In this document: one piece after another, positions 36,331 to 46,000 of the stretch
Layout: every line of letters begins with the position of its first letter
How positions within the stretch are numbered: the stretch's first letter is position 1
Source: Candidatus Methanocorpusculum faecipullorum
GTDB taxonomy: Archaea > Halobacteriota > Methanomicrobia > Methanomicrobiales > Methanocorpusculaceae
DNA length: 64,000 nucleotides
NCBI GenBank assembly: GCA_018883755.1
Contig: JAHLFR010000007.1
Span: 18,791 to 82,790 of the forward strand
Reading direction: 5' to 3'
Translations under genes and position numbers: made by a program
The notes under the pieces: generated by a model
Databases searched by the model: none
Told to the model about the DNA's origin: nothing
What the model saw: the letters and a program-made list of their open reading frames with translations, nothing else

Positions 36331-36645
36331 TTAGTCGTGGAGGTGCATTCCGGCACGCCGGATTTCAAGCTCCTCCTCCACCTTTGCAAAATCCACGTCC
36401 GCGGCCTTGAGGGCAACCATCAAATGGAACAGCAGATCCGCAGCCTCACCAACAATCGCCTCCTCACGTCCGTTTTTCACCGCAAGCACAAACTCACAGG
36501 ACTCCTCGCCAACCTTTTCAAGCGGTTTGTCAATCCCTTTCTCATGAAACAAAAGATGACGGACATACGATTTTTTGCCCGGATCCTCTGTTGCACGCTG
36601 GCAGATAACCTGCCACAACTCATCAAACACGTGTGCATCTGTCAT
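36331..36645 (-). CDS. hisE: Phosphoribosyl-ATP pyrophosphatase
   Basis: HisE catalyses the second step of histidine synthesis. The 104-residue all-helical protein has the MazG-like acidic motif KVGEESCEFVLAVKNGREEAIVGEAADLLFHLMVAL. The ATG overlaps the NusA stop by 4 bases, so it is coupled to nusA rather than to other his genes. Confidence 0.92.
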   Translation of the reverse strand: MTDAHVFDELWQVICQRATEDPGKKSYVRHLLFHEKGIDKPLEKVGEESCEFVLAVKNGREEAIVGEAADLLFHLMVALKAADVDFAKVEEELEIRRAGMHLHD

Positions 36646-37115
36646 GTTGTCTCAGCATCTCCCGGAACTGCAATGTTTCCGATATCTTTACAGTAAAATC
36701 TGCGAACCAGCTGACGCGCCTTTTCGATGGTTGATCCACCTTTACCGATGGCAAGACCAACATCACTTTTCTCAGGAACAAGGACCGTTACCGGACCGTC
36801 ATCTCCGCCGAACTGTACATCCAGGATCTCAGCAGGCTTGAACATGTTGGCAATAAAGTGATCCGGCTCCTCGGAAAACTCGACCATCTCGATCCGTTTT
36901 CCGAGAACCCGTGACATCTTTTTGATATTATCACCGCTCTTTCCGATTGCAAGTCCCATGTCACCCTGCTTAATCACATAGATGATCCGATCAAATCGAT
37001 CATCAATCAGGCAGTCAATCGCAGTAGCCTTTGTTAAAATCCGGAGCTCCTCGATATACCGGCGTTCTTTAAATCCGATAGTCCGCTCCATTGCATATTT
37101 GTCAATAATATCCAT
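36642..37115 (-). CDS. nusA: NusA-like KH-domain transcription factor
   Basis: A 157-residue archaeal NusA, consisting of two KH domains without the bacterial N-terminal domain. Both GxxG loops are seen: AIGKSGDN near residue 57 and AIGKGGST near residue 125. It probably binds nascent RNA and affects transcription elongation or termination. The first ATG at 37113-37115 is listed; an ATG eight codons later is an alternative. It sits between proS and hisE. Confidence 0.88.
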   Translation of the reverse strand: MDIIDKYAMERTIGFKERRYIEELRILTKATAIDCLIDDRFDRIIYVIKQGDMGLAIGKSGDNIKKMSRVLGKRIEMVEFSEEPDHFIANMFKPAEILDVQFGGDDGPVTVLVPEKSDVGLAIGKGGSTIEKARQLVRRFYCKDIGNIAVPGDAETT

Positions 37116-37188
37116 ACGTATCAGAAATTTACCTATTGCAACAATTGATGCGGGGACATGCCCCGCAGTATTCGAGAATGATTTTGGG

Positions 37189-38622
37189 TTAGTAGGATCT
37201 TCCTACAAGAGCCGCTTTACCCTTCTTACCGCAGATGATACATGGGCCCTCATCATCGACCACGTACTTGCTGCGGACCTCAGTTCCTAACAGACTTGAG
37301 TTCGTCAGCTCCTCGAGCTTGTCTGCACAGTCACGACAGCCGCACCAGTGAACAACCACTACGTTTCCATCGAGTTTCTCGTTACACTCTTCAGGAGTTA
37401 CAGCAGTCATCAGATGGCTTTCCAGATGATTTTCCGCACGTTCAAGGATTTGATCGTGGGCTTCGTCAAGGAGTTTCTTTACCGACTCTGCAGCATTTTC
37501 ACGTGGAATAACCGTTTTCACACCAAGACGATTCACACAGACAAGCTGGTTGTTGTCAAGATCACGGGGACCGAGCTCAACACGGAGCGGGACACCGTGC
37601 AGTTCCCAGTGGTAATATTTTGCACCGGGACGCATGTCACGGGAATCAGTCTTCACGCGAAGACCGGCAGATTTCAGTTCACTCTCCAGAGTTTTTACTG
37701 CAGCAAGAATCTCATCACCGCGCTTTCCCACGATGACCGGAATGATAACAACCTGTGTTGGGGCGACCGTTGCCGGAAGTACCAGTCCTTTGTCATCCCC
37801 GTGCACACCAATGATTGCAGCAATACACCTCTCGGAGATACCGTAACAGGTCTGTGATCCAAATTGCTGCTCACCATTCACATCCTCATAGGTGATGCCA
37901 AACGTCTTGGAGAAGTGATCTCCAAGATGGTGGACAGTTCCTATCTGGAGTGTGCGTCCATCCGGCATTACAGCATCAATCGCCATGGTAAAGTCAGCTC
38001 CCGGGAACTTATCCCAGTCCGGACGCTTGGAGATGATGATTGGAACGCCGAGATCGCGATAAAATTCCTGAGAGAGAGCAAGTTCATACTCAACCTGCTC
38101 ATTCGCCTCATCCCAGGTTGCGTGGACTGTGTGAGACTCCATGAAAGAGGTGATCTCACGAAGCCGGATGAGCGGACGTGTGTGCTTTGTCTCATACCGG
38201 AAGGTGTTCACGATCTGATAGAGTTTCAGCGGGAGATCAGCATGAGACCGGATCCACAGCGCATACATTGGATAAATTGCTGTTTCAGAGGTTGGACGGA
38301 GGGCGAGTTTCACATCCAGAGGGGAGAGACCGCCATGAGTAACCCAGTACACCTCATCCTCAAAACCTTTGATGTGTTCCGCCTCTTTCATAAACTCCGT
38401 CTCGGGAATCAGGAGCGGGAACAGTGTCTCTTCATGATCTCTGTTTAAGAGGCTGCGAAGCAGTGTGTAAGTATGGTTGCGGAGTGCAAATCCAAACGGG
38501 TACCACACATACAGACCTTTTACCGGGTAGCGGACATCCATAATCTCCGCGCGCCGAATAACTTCATTGTACCACGCGCTGAAATCACTTCGCGGCGGTA
38601 ATCCTTCCGTATCATCTGCCAT
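37189..38622 (-). CDS. proS: Prolyl-tRNA synthetase, archaeal/eukaryotic type
   Basis: A 477-residue class II synthetase. Class II motif 2 ([27 protein letters not shown]) and the ATP-binding region are present. The C-terminal zinc-binding domain has [13 protein letters not shown] and CIICGK cysteine pairs, and the protein ends in tyrosine (VGRSY), both typical of the archaeal form. Confidence 0.95.
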   Translation of the reverse strand: MADDTEGLPPRSDFSAWYNEVIRRAEIMDVRYPVKGLYVWYPFGFALRNHTYTLLRSLLNRDHEETLFPLLIPETEFMKEAEHIKGFEDEVYWVTHGGLSPLDVKLALRPTSETAIYPMYALWIRSHADLPLKLYQIVNTFRYETKHTRPLIRLREITSFMESHTVHATWDEANEQVEYELALSQEFYRDLGVPIIISKRPDWDKFPGADFTMAIDAVMPDGRTLQIGTVHHLGDHFSKTFGITYEDVNGEQQFGSQTCYGISERCIAAIIGVHGDDKGLVLPATVAPTQVVIIPVIVGKRGDEILAAVKTLESELKSAGLRVKTDSRDMRPGAKYYHWELHGVPLRVELGPRDLDNNQLVCVNRLGVKTVIPRENAAESVKKLLDEAHDQILERAENHLESHLMTAVTPEECNEKLDGNVVVVHWCGCRDCADKLEELTNSSLLGTEVRSKYVVDDEGPCIICGKKGKAALVGRSY

Positions 38623-38800
38623 GTTGTATATACACCTGAAGCAGTAGATCTATGCGTCGAGAGAGTATTAAGATAACCAACAGGATTTGTCCAAAAAATT
38701 GGAACTCATACAGGAGAAGTACACACGTCACGTTATGGTTTTGAAGTACAACAGTTGGAACAGGAGCGTAGCGAAACAATAACCACAGGGAAGGGCAGAA

Positions 38801-39991
38801 TCAAATCTCAAGAACCGATCGTCCGCCGCCGGTAATACACTCACCTCCGGATCTTCCGACCACATAGGTATCCTCAACGCCGACCGTCCCGACTCCAGGA
38901 ACACCGGATTTTGGTTCAAGTGCAATAACCATATTCTCTGTAAGCGGTGAATCAAAACCCAGCGCAATCACCGGCCATTCGTTTACCACAAGACCAATAC
39001 CGTGACCAAGGAAGGACACACGGCGGCTTTTATACCCCATGAAATTCTCGGAGAGCTCTGGACTGATAGAGTTAAGAATCTCTGCATAAATTTCAGATGG
39101 AATGTTTCCTGCGGCAAGGAGGGATGCAGCCTTTCTCTGCACTGCAATACACTCTTCATGCAGCTTCAGGGCATGGTCCGGCAGTTTTCCCTGAAAGGAG
39201 TAGACCTGTGTTTTATCTGTGTGATATCCATTGTACCCATAGCCGATATCAACAAACACGAGATCTCCTTTTGCAAGCAGACGATCTCTGCTACCTACCG
39301 AGGGGACAATCGCAGATGCACCCAGCATTCCCCCAGGGCCGTCAAAGCAGGTTGCTTCAAGGGTCGTTGTGCCAAAACCCATCTGACCGATCTGCATCTC
39401 TGTTCCAAAACCGGAAAACCGTACCACTCCTTGATAGTGCAGATCCATCATTGCGTGATAGAGTTCCCCAAATAACTGTGCCTCACTCATCCCCTCATAC
39501 AAAATCTCCGGCACAATCTTCATCAGAAGGTGATCGTGTTCCCTCCCTGCACACCGCAGAAACTCCAGTTCATACTGACTTTTCACCGCACGGAGACTGA
39601 GCATCACCGGGTCAAGGGCAAGCACTGTCTCGAACCGGAAGTACTTTTTCAACCGGTCAAGTACAGCTACCGGGACCTGATCCGTTTCAACAAAGATTCT
39701 CCCCAAATCCGAGGGGAGATAGTCCCTCATATCGCGGTAGCTTTTCATTGGATAAACAGTACCAAGCGGGGACTCAGCCTGTGCCCGCTCGAAACTCCTT
39801 CGAACAAAAAACAGCACATCCCCGTTTCTGCGTAAAACAAGAACACCGTCCTGAATCGTTCCAGTGAGATAGTACATATTGATTCTTCCAAAAATGAGGG
39901 CTGTGTCCCAGGACGAGTCAGACATTTCAAGTGCGGAGAAGAGGTGCGCAAGCCGCATCTCCGACTCAGATTTAGGAAGTTTCAGATACAC
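38801..39991 (-). CDS. M24-family metallopeptidase (Xaa-Pro aminopeptidase-like)
   Basis: A 396-residue protein with an N-terminal creatinase-like domain (residues 1-140) and a C-terminal pita-bread domain. Metal ligands are visible as VFVDIGYGYNGYHTDKTQ (two aspartates), SFLGHGIGLVV (histidine), ALEPKSG and GVEDTYVV (glutamates). It probably cleaves X-Pro peptides in the cytosol. It stands alone. Confidence 0.87.
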   Translation of the reverse strand: MYLKLPKSESEMRLAHLFSALEMSDSSWDTALIFGRINMYYLTGTIQDGVLVLRRNGDVLFFVRRSFERAQAESPLGTVYPMKSYRDMRDYLPSDLGRIFVETDQVPVAVLDRLKKYFRFETVLALDPVMLSLRAVKSQYELEFLRCAGREHDHLLMKIVPEILYEGMSEAQLFGELYHAMMDLHYQGVVRFSGFGTEMQIGQMGFGTTTLEATCFDGPGGMLGASAIVPSVGSRDRLLAKGDLVFVDIGYGYNGYHTDKTQVYSFQGKLPDHALKLHEECIAVQRKAASLLAAGNIPSEIYAEILNSISPELSENFMGYKSRRVSFLGHGIGLVVNEWPVIALGFDSPLTENMVIALEPKSGVPGVGTVGVEDTYVVGRSGGECITGGGRSVLEI

Positions 39992-40103
39992 GAAAAATCT
40001 CCATCCGTAAAATTACTGATGTGATATGTTGCACCAGAGATTAATACTGAGGGATTAGGGAGATGTCCTCAGAAATTACCCACTCTATGGTTTGTAGACG
40101 AAA

Positions 40104-40682
40104 TCAGACACCTGAAAGAACGAGCATTGCAATCTCCGGCGTCACAAAGGACTCTACCAATGCTGCAATGACCAAAAGCGGAACAACAACAAGCAAAAAA
40201 CGTGTCCCATACCATAGACATGTTTTCCCAGCATTGTCTCTTCCCTGTGCATCCAGATAAAGAGAACGTCCTGTCTGCAGACCAAGTGCTGCAGCCATGA
40301 GAATTGCTGCAATCTCAAAAATTCCGTGAGGGACAAGTGTTGCCGCAAAAACTGATACATCATACCCGCGCAGCATAACACTTGAGATGCTACCGATCAC
40401 ATAGCCATTTGACACCAGAACAAACAGGGTGACGACCCCAAACGTCACTCCACCGATAAACAGGATTAAGCAGACCTTCAGATTATTGAAAAAGATCTGC
40501 CAGGACAGCAATGCAGGCATCGAGGAATCCAGTTCTGTAGTAGAGCTCTGGAATGTCACAACAATCTCGTCAGCCATAGCCGGCATCTCGATGGACTCGG
40601 CATACCCATATATACAGGAGCCAAAGAATACCACCACAACAACCGCAAGTGCAATGATATAGAGACATCTATCTGACAACAT
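40104..40682 (-). CDS. SpoIIM/DUF95-family membrane protein
   Basis: A 192-residue membrane protein with about five helices, including the family's signature VPHGIFEIAAILMAAALGLQTG and the upstream FGVVTLFVLVSNGYVIG. In bacteria SpoIIM acts in forespore engulfment; in archaea the role is unknown, possibly in membrane or envelope dynamics. Its ATG overlaps the DUF63 stop by one base (TGATG). Confidence 0.85.
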   Translation of the reverse strand: MLSDRCLYIIALAVVVVVFFGSCIYGYAESIEMPAMADEIVVTFQSSTTELDSSMPALLSWQIFFNNLKVCLILFIGGVTFGVVTLFVLVSNGYVIGSISSVMLRGYDVSVFAATLVPHGIFEIAAILMAAALGLQTGRSLYLDAQGRDNAGKTCLWYGTRFLLVVVPLLVIAALVESFVTPEIAMLVLSGV

Positions 40683-41539
40683 CAGATGAACAGCACCATC
40701 CGCAGAATATCCCGAACGCCCGGTGCAAATCCGACCGTGATCATAGCAAGCAGTACCAGATGCCAGACCTCATCCATACCCTCTTCGTTCCGGAACTTCT
40801 CCAGAACCCAGATGGCAGGGATCAGGACTACCATTTTGAGAGGAAACATCACAAATGCCGTTCCCGTAAGCTGGATAAGTGCATCTCCCAAGACGTGCTG
40901 TTCAATATAGTGCATCGGATGCAGATCCAGTGCAAAACTTGTGGCCGACGCATCCAGAAGCTGACCAAATATCAGAATCTTGTACAGTGGATGTGTCACG
41001 TATTCCCAGGAAAAACCATAGCGGAGTAAGGCCCAGAACAGAGACGCCACAACCGTTGCCATCACCAGAATACATCCTGCAACCCACAGCGCAAGCTCCG
41101 TCTGAGTGATTCCCCACCAGCAAAGGAACACTAAACACGCAAGATTTGATATGACACCAACCCAGAAATACGGTTTTGTATAGGAGGCGACAATCCCGTG
41201 ATTTTCCAAGGTGCGGGAGAGTACCAGAACGAAAATCGTGTACAACAACACCAGGAAAAAGATTGGAGGTGTAACAAACAACACCCACCATGGCTCGGGG
41301 ATAAATCCGGTATCCTCCACAACCCGGAGTACTCCGCCGAAGATGACAAACGGCATCGATGCCAAGATAAGCTGCGTATCAACCCTGATGTTATTCGCCC
41401 GTGCCCAGCGGTAAAGAAGATAAAGGGTGACGAGTAACAAGATTGCACACGTAATCGTCAGATAGATATTGTACGGCTGGTCCTCAAGGACTGCATCGAT
41501 ATAGTATTTTTGTATGAACGCACCTATTTCATTAAACAT
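40682..41539 (-). CDS. DUF63-family membrane protein
   Basis: A 285-residue membrane protein with about eight hydrophobic segments. It matches the archaeal DUF63 pattern (DTQLILASMPFVIFGGVLRVVEDTG, then LDASATSFALDLHPMHYIEQHV and the late GFAPGVRDILRMV). Function unknown. Its ATG directly abuts the next ATG on the other strand (CATATG at 41537-41542), divergent from G1P dehydrogenase. Confidence 0.83.
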   Translation of the reverse strand: MFNEIGAFIQKYYIDAVLEDQPYNIYLTITCAILLLVTLYLLYRWARANNIRVDTQLILASMPFVIFGGVLRVVEDTGFIPEPWWVLFVTPPIFFLVLLYTIFVLVLSRTLENHGIVASYTKPYFWVGVISNLACLVFLCWWGITQTELALWVAGCILVMATVVASLFWALLRYGFSWEYVTHPLYKILIFGQLLDASATSFALDLHPMHYIEQHVLGDALIQLTGTAFVMFPLKMVVLIPAIWVLEKFRNEEGMDEVWHLVLLAMITVGFAPGVRDILRMVLFI

Positions 41540-41554
41540 ATGGGGGTCCCGACC

Positions 41555-42637
41555 GTGAACGTAGACAATAATAGGATACTAAAGGATAAAACCTTTGACA
41601 AATCCCGTTGGATTCAGATGCCACGCAATGTCGTGGTCGGCCATGACGCACTACTGCAAATCCCAGGAATTATCGACGACCTCGGTGTTGCAGGACCCAT
41701 CATGCTCCTGTCAGGCCCTACAACTATGCAGACCGTTGGCGCACGGGTTGCAGAGCTCCTAGTGGGGCACTCTATCACCACCTGCCTTGTTGGACGAATC
41801 ACCTATGATGAGATTCAACGCATTGAAGACGAGGCAAAGAAAACAGGAGTCGTTCTCATCATCGCAGTAGGGGGAGGACGTGTCATTGACACTGCAAAAG
41901 TTGTTTCCTATAATCTTGACATTCAGTTTGTCAGTGTCCCTACGGCAGCATCCCATGATGGTATTGCATCTTCCCGCGCTTCGGTTGTAACGGATTCTGG
42001 GAATGTCAGTGTTGCAGCCCAACCACCGCTTGCAATTGTAGCTGATACAGGTATCATTGCAACCGCCCCGCACCGACTGCTTGCTGCAGGATGTGCAGAC
42101 ATCATTGCAAATTATACTGCTATTCTTGACTGGGAGCTCTCCCATCGTCTTACGGGTGAGACAATTAGCGAGTATGCGCTGACCCTCTCAAAGATCACTG
42201 CAGAGATTCTGGTAAACAACACAGATCTTGTCAGCCACAATGATGAAACTGCTGTGTGGATTGTAGTAAAGGCACTTTTTTCCTCAGGGATTGCCATGAG
42301 CATTGCCGGAAGTTCCCGCCCTGCATCCGGCGGTGAACACAAGTTTGCCCACATGCTTGAACGTCTTGCACCGGGATCAGCTTTGCACGGTGAGGCTTGT
42401 GGACTCGGTACTATCATTGGCATGTATCTTCACGGAGGGGATTGGAAAGGTATCCGGACCTCACTCAAACGCATCGGGGCCCCGACCACACCACAGGACC
42501 TTGGTATTAGTAATGAGATCTGCGTTGAGGCAGTCCTCAGGGCCTGTGAGATCCGACCCGAACGATTCACAATCTTTGACACAGGAATCACGAGAGAAGC
42601 AGCGGTTGCGGCAGTAGAAGCATTGTATGAGGTGTAA
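41555..42637 (+). CDS. egsA: sn-Glycerol-1-phosphate dehydrogenase
   Basis: This enzyme reduces dihydroxyacetone phosphate to sn-glycerol-1-phosphate, setting the stereochemistry of archaeal lipids. The 360-residue protein has WIQMPRNVVVGHDAL, the NAD(P)-binding AVGGGRVIDTAKVV, the PTAASHDGIASSRAS block and zinc-site histidines in GGEHKFAHMLE and ALHGEACGLG. The GTG at 41555 is chosen because GGGGGT lies 7 bases upstream and because earlier starts would overlap or abut the divergent DUF63 start; an ATG at 41540 is the alternative. Confidence 0.9.
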   Translation: MNVDNNRILKDKTFDKSRWIQMPRNVVVGHDALLQIPGIIDDLGVAGPIMLLSGPTTMQTVGARVAELLVGHSITTCLVGRITYDEIQRIEDEAKKTGVVLIIAVGGGRVIDTAKVVSYNLDIQFVSVPTAASHDGIASSRASVVTDSGNVSVAAQPPLAIVADTGIIATAPHRLLAAGCADIIANYTAILDWELSHRLTGETISEYALTLSKITAEILVNNTDLVSHNDETAVWIVVKALFSSGIAMSIAGSSRPASGGEHKFAHMLERLAPGSALHGEACGLGTIIGMYLHGGDWKGIRTSLKRIGAPTTPQDLGISNEICVEAVLRACEIRPERFTIFDTGITREAAVAAVEALYEV

Positions 42638-42643
42638 TACAGA

Positions 42644-43105
42644 ATGGACGATACAGAAAAAATAGTCACCATCGTTGGATCCGTGCTTGCCCACGAGGGA
42701 GCCGAGTTCGTCTATGCGGGAAAGATAACCGAATGTGATAATTGTAAAGTCGGCAAAGTATGCCACAATGCAAAACTCCGGGAAGGACGCAGATACCGTG
42801 TGATTGCAGTTCGTCCAACAAAACACGAATGCTTTGTTCATGCCGGCGGAGCAGTTGCAGTGGAGGTGGCAGAAGCGCCAATCACTGCGGTAATTCCAAC
42901 AAGCCAGGCAACCCGCCGGACCCGAATTACTTACACACCAGTTTGTGACGATCGGTTCTGTAAAGGCTATGCATTTTGCCATCCTGATGGGATGACAGAC
43001 AAAGGACGTTATGTTGTGCTTGAGGTTCTTGGATCCTACAATGAAATGTGTCCGATGGGAAAGAAAAATCTCAAACTCGTTGAGCTGCGCCACGTGCCAA
43101 CATAA
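42644..43105 (+). CDS. UPF0179-family cysteine-rich protein
   Basis: A 153-residue archaeal protein of unknown function with conserved cysteines: CDNCKVGKVCHN near residue 31, CDDRFCKGYAFC near residue 110 and CPMGKKNL near the C-terminus. The pattern suggests a metal or iron-sulfur site. It starts 6 bases after egsA. Its 3' end overlaps the convergent ADP-ribosylglycohydrolase gene by 35 bases. Confidence 0.87.
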   Translation: MDDTEKIVTIVGSVLAHEGAEFVYAGKITECDNCKVGKVCHNAKLREGRRYRVIAVRPTKHECFVHAGGAVAVEVAEAPITAVIPTSQATRRTRITYTPVCDDRFCKGYAFCHPDGMTDKGRYVVLEVLGSYNEMCPMGKKNLKLVELRHVPT

Positions 43106-43943
43106 GGGCATTGGCACACTCAGTGATCTTTTTTCGGATATTGATCCGGCAAACCCATTCCGTTGGCAGATCGTTTATGCCGAAGTACAGTCCAGCAAGT
43201 CCCCCGGAGATAGATGCAATTGTATCCGTGTCACCGCCAAGTGTTACCGCGCATTCAATACAGTCACGGACCGAATCAGATTCCAAGAAACAGGAAAATG
43301 CACATCGTGTGGCCTCCAGAGCATCGACCGATGGGATGAGTTCCCCGGAAAACAGATCCGATCTCCCTGATGCATCCCGAGCGGCTACAAGGGCTTCATC
43401 TTTGTCACCCCCTGCCAATAATACTGCGGCAGCAGCGGAAACCGCTGCACAACAGTCTCCTGCAACCGGATCATAGTGGGTGAACGCCGACACTCGCCGC
43501 GCTTCAGAGGCTACCGTTTCAGGAGTGCAGATCATACCTACGGGAAGTGTCCGCATGACACTGCCATTTGTTCTGCTCCCAAAAAGTAAATCTACCACTT
43601 TAACTGCCTCATCAGAAACGCATCCCTGTTCCAAAAGTACACATAGTGTCTTTGTGGTCCTGCCGAATGTTACTGGATTCTGCAGAACAACCCTTGTCAT
43701 ACGCAGGAGAAATGCATCCCGATCAAACGTACCATAGGAAAGATACGTTTCAAGCAGGGAAAGTGTCATCATTGTGTCGTCGGTTACCGCACCGGCAGGA
43801 AGGGAAAATTGTCCACCCCCAGTAACCGAGAGGTTGTAACGTGGCCCTGGCATCATTCCCTCAAAGGTAAGACCAACCGCATCACCTGCTGCCACACCGA
43901 ACAGCCCTCCAAAGATCCTTTCCTTCTCAGATATAAACGTCAT
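43071..43943 (-). CDS. ADP-ribosylglycohydrolase family protein
   Basis: A 290-residue DraG-like enzyme. The metal-site motifs are visible: FGVAAGDAVGLTFEG at the N-terminus, VTDDTMMTLSLLE, and the C-terminal GGDTDTIASISGGLAG. It removes ADP-ribose from proteins or nucleic acid; the target is unknown. The ATG at 43941-43943 has GAGGGT a few bases upstream and is preferred over upstream TTG and ATG codons. A 20-base stretch covering its first codons is repeated upstream (see repeats). Convergent overlap with UPF0179. Confidence 0.86.
   Translation of the reverse strand: MTFISEKERIFGGLFGVAAGDAVGLTFEGMMPGPRYNLSVTGGGQFSLPAGAVTDDTMMTLSLLETYLSYGTFDRDAFLLRMTRVVLQNPVTFGRTTKTLCVLLEQGCVSDEAVKVVDLLFGSRTNGSVMRTLPVGMICTPETVASEARRVSAFTHYDPVAGDCCAAVSAAAAVLLAGGDKDEALVAARDASGRSDLFSGELIPSVDALEATRCAFSCFLESDSVRDCIECAVTLGGDTDTIASISGGLAGLYFGINDLPTEWVCRINIRKKITECANALMLARGAAQRV
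43923..43942. repeat. 20-base direct repeat, copy 1, in the start of the ADP-ribosylglycohydrolase gene
   Basis: The 20 bases are identical to 44069-44088. This copy covers codons 1-7 of the gene at 43071-43943, reading TGACGTTTATATCTGAGAAG on the minus strand. Spacing between copies is 146 bases start to start. Confidence 0.9.
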
Positions 43944-44068
43944 CCAAACCCTCATATGTGAGTGATGTACTCCCAAGAGAAAACCCGGTTCGCACAGGTT
44001 ATTTTGGAAAATTACGCTTGTAGCGAGCAGAACTAAGTCACATACCTGGGGAACTAAACCGGGAGTTT

Positions 44069-44088
44069 CTTCTCAGATATAAACGTCA
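44069..44088. repeat. 20-base direct repeat, copy 2, in the intergenic region
   Basis: Identical to 43923-43942. Here the minus strand gives a GTG followed by the same six codons and then a stop after about 12 codons, so it looks like a copied gene start with no gene behind it. Confidence 0.85.
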
Positions 44089-44157
44089 CCAATAACCTAT
44101 ATCAGTAAATGAACAGACAAATGTAAGTAATCTTTTGATACGAGGTGTTTTGAAAAT

Positions 44158-44421
44158 ATGCAGAAAGAAGAGTTGCTTCACTTACATATGCTAATGGTTC
44201 AGATCAAGAAATACTATGAGTCTGTATCCGGTAACACTGTTCCGACAGCCGAGTATGACGCAATGCAGATATCCCCTATCCATATCCATAAAAATAAGAA
44301 TCTTCACCGTGTCGCCCTCCTTACGCTTGGCAACGAGATCGTTACCGAGATGAACGTCCACAAAAAGCCCCAGACTTCATTTCCCCAAGAGTCCGGTGCG
44401 GGCGTCGTTGCAGAACACTAA
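44158..44421 (+). CDS. UPF0058-family protein
   Basis: An 87-residue archaeal protein of the UPF0058 family: MQKEELLHLHMLMVQIKKYYE at the N-terminus and the SPIHIHKNKNLHRVALLTLG block in the middle. It is helical, histidine-rich and of unknown function. The Elp3 gene begins 16 bases after its stop. Confidence 0.85.
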   Translation: MQKEELLHLHMLMVQIKKYYESVSGNTVPTAEYDAMQISPIHIHKNKNLHRVALLTLGNEIVTEMNVHKKPQTSFPQESGAGVVAEH

Positions 44422-44437
44422 CTCTTTTCCTTCAAAT

Positions 44438-46000
44438 ATGGACGAGCATACAATTCACCGGGAGATAATCTCCCTCATCTTTGCCTCGTCAGACCCAGAC
44501 ATTCAAAGCATCAAGTTATCCGTCTGTCGGAAATATTCCCTTGATGCCATGCCAAAAAACTCGGCAATTCTTGCAGCGGCAACCCCGGATGAGTACGAGG
44601 CAGTCCGTCGGGTACTTCAGGTAAAACCGACGCGAACACTATCCGGAGTTGCACCAATTGCTGTCATGACCTCCCCGTGTGCATGCCCGCATGGAAAATG
44701 TCTCCCCTGTCCAGGAGGACCGGAACATGAGTTCCGATCACCGCAGAGTTACACTGGAGAGGAACCAGCCGCTCTTCGTGCCAGGCAAAACGAGTATGAC
44801 CCCTACCGCCAGGTAACAGCACGGCTTGGACAGTTCAAACTCCTCGGACACCATGTGGATAAAGCCGAACTGATCGTCATGGGAGGAACCATGACCGCAC
44901 GTGAACCCGCATACCAGGAATGGTTCGTCTCCGAGTGTCTTCGCGGGATGAACGAGTTCTCAGGAAAAACATCTGTTGCACATAATCTCGCAGAACTCAT
45001 GGATGAGAACGAGCACGCAGCAGTACGGTGTATTGCAACCACCTTTGAGACAAGACCGGACTGGTGCCGGGAAGAGCACATCAATCGAATGCTCGAACTC
45101 GGAGTCACCAAAGTCGAACTTGGGTTCCAGCACACCGATGACGAATTACTGACGCAAAACAAGCGCGGTCACACCGTGGCCGACAGTGTTGAAGCGAACC
45201 GCCTATTGCGTGATGCAGGGATCAAAGTGGGATTCCACGTCATGCCAAACCTGTATGGCAGCAGCATTCCGCGTGATCGGAAAATGTTTGATACACTATT
45301 CACAGATCCAAGGTTCTGTCCAGACTTTCTCAAGATATATCCAACACTCGTAACACCCGGAGCAGAACTCGAAGAGCTCTGGAAAGCGGGAGAGTACGAA
45401 ACGTATGACGAAGATGATCTTATCGATCTCCTCGCCTATGCCAAAGAACGACTGCCCGAATATGTCAGACTTCAGCGGATCCAGCGTGACATCCCAGCAA
45501 AACTCATTGTATCGGGATCAATACACGGTCACATTCGCCAGATGGCACAAAAACGCCTTGCTGAACAGGGAAAACAGTGCCATTGCATCAGATGCCGTGA
45601 GATTGGACGAAGACCTAGCCATGCACCTGTTGAAGAAAAATCCCTGATCTATGACTGCTGTGGCGGGAAAGAACACTTTCTCTCCACGGTTTCCGGAGAA
45701 GCCCTCATCGGATTTGTACGGTTGAGGTTCCCCGGCACTGTCTTCCGCTCAGAGCTTGATGGAGCAGCACTCGTTCGTGAACTGCATGTATACGGCAGCA
45801 TTGTTCCCCTTGGGGAGCGCGGTGAGGGGGAGGACAGACAACATCGATCCTACGGCCAAAAACTGTTGTCCCGCGCAGAAGAGACTGCGAGAGATGCGGG
45901 ATATGATAAAGTCGCGGTTATGAGCGGTGTAGGGGTACGACCCTACTATCGCAAACAGGGATATGTGCGGACAGGCCCATATATGATCAAGAACTTATGA
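44438..46000 (+). CDS. elp3: Elp3 tRNA uridine-34 modification enzyme
   Basis: Elp3 adds a carboxymethyl-type group to the wobble uridine of tRNA. The 520-residue protein has a radical SAM domain with CPHGKCLPCPGG (Cx4CxxC for the 4Fe-4S cluster, about residue 87) and a C-terminal GNAT acetyl-CoA domain (residues about 420-520, with HRSYGQKLLSRAEE and VRPYYRKQGY). The ATG at 44438 gives MDEHTIHREI; the frame is open 42 bases earlier inside UPF0058. It overlaps priS by 4 bases. Confidence 0.95.
   Translation: MDEHTIHREIISLIFASSDPDIQSIKLSVCRKYSLDAMPKNSAILAAATPDEYEAVRRVLQVKPTRTLSGVAPIAVMTSPCACPHGKCLPCPGGPEHEFRSPQSYTGEEPAALRARQNEYDPYRQVTARLGQFKLLGHHVDKAELIVMGGTMTAREPAYQEWFVSECLRGMNEFSGKTSVAHNLAELMDENEHAAVRCIATTFETRPDWCREEHINRMLELGVTKVELGFQHTDDELLTQNKRGHTVADSVEANRLLRDAGIKVGFHVMPNLYGSSIPRDRKMFDTLFTDPRFCPDFLKIYPTLVTPGAELEELWKAGEYETYDEDDLIDLLAYAKERLPEYVRLQRIQRDIPAKLIVSGSIHGHIRQMAQKRLAEQGKQCHCIRCREIGRRPSHAPVEEKSLIYDCCGGKEHFLSTVSGEALIGFVRLRFPGTVFRSELDGAALVRELHVYGSIVPLGERGEGEDRQHRSYGQKLLSRAEETARDAGYDKVAVMSGVGVRPYYRKQGYVRTGPYMIKNL

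Noticed and set aside
43977..44157. CRISPR-like repeat unit in the gap next to the ADP-ribosylglycohydrolase gene
   Set aside because: Only two copies of the 20-base repeat exist here, one within a gene, without regular spacers or cas genes.
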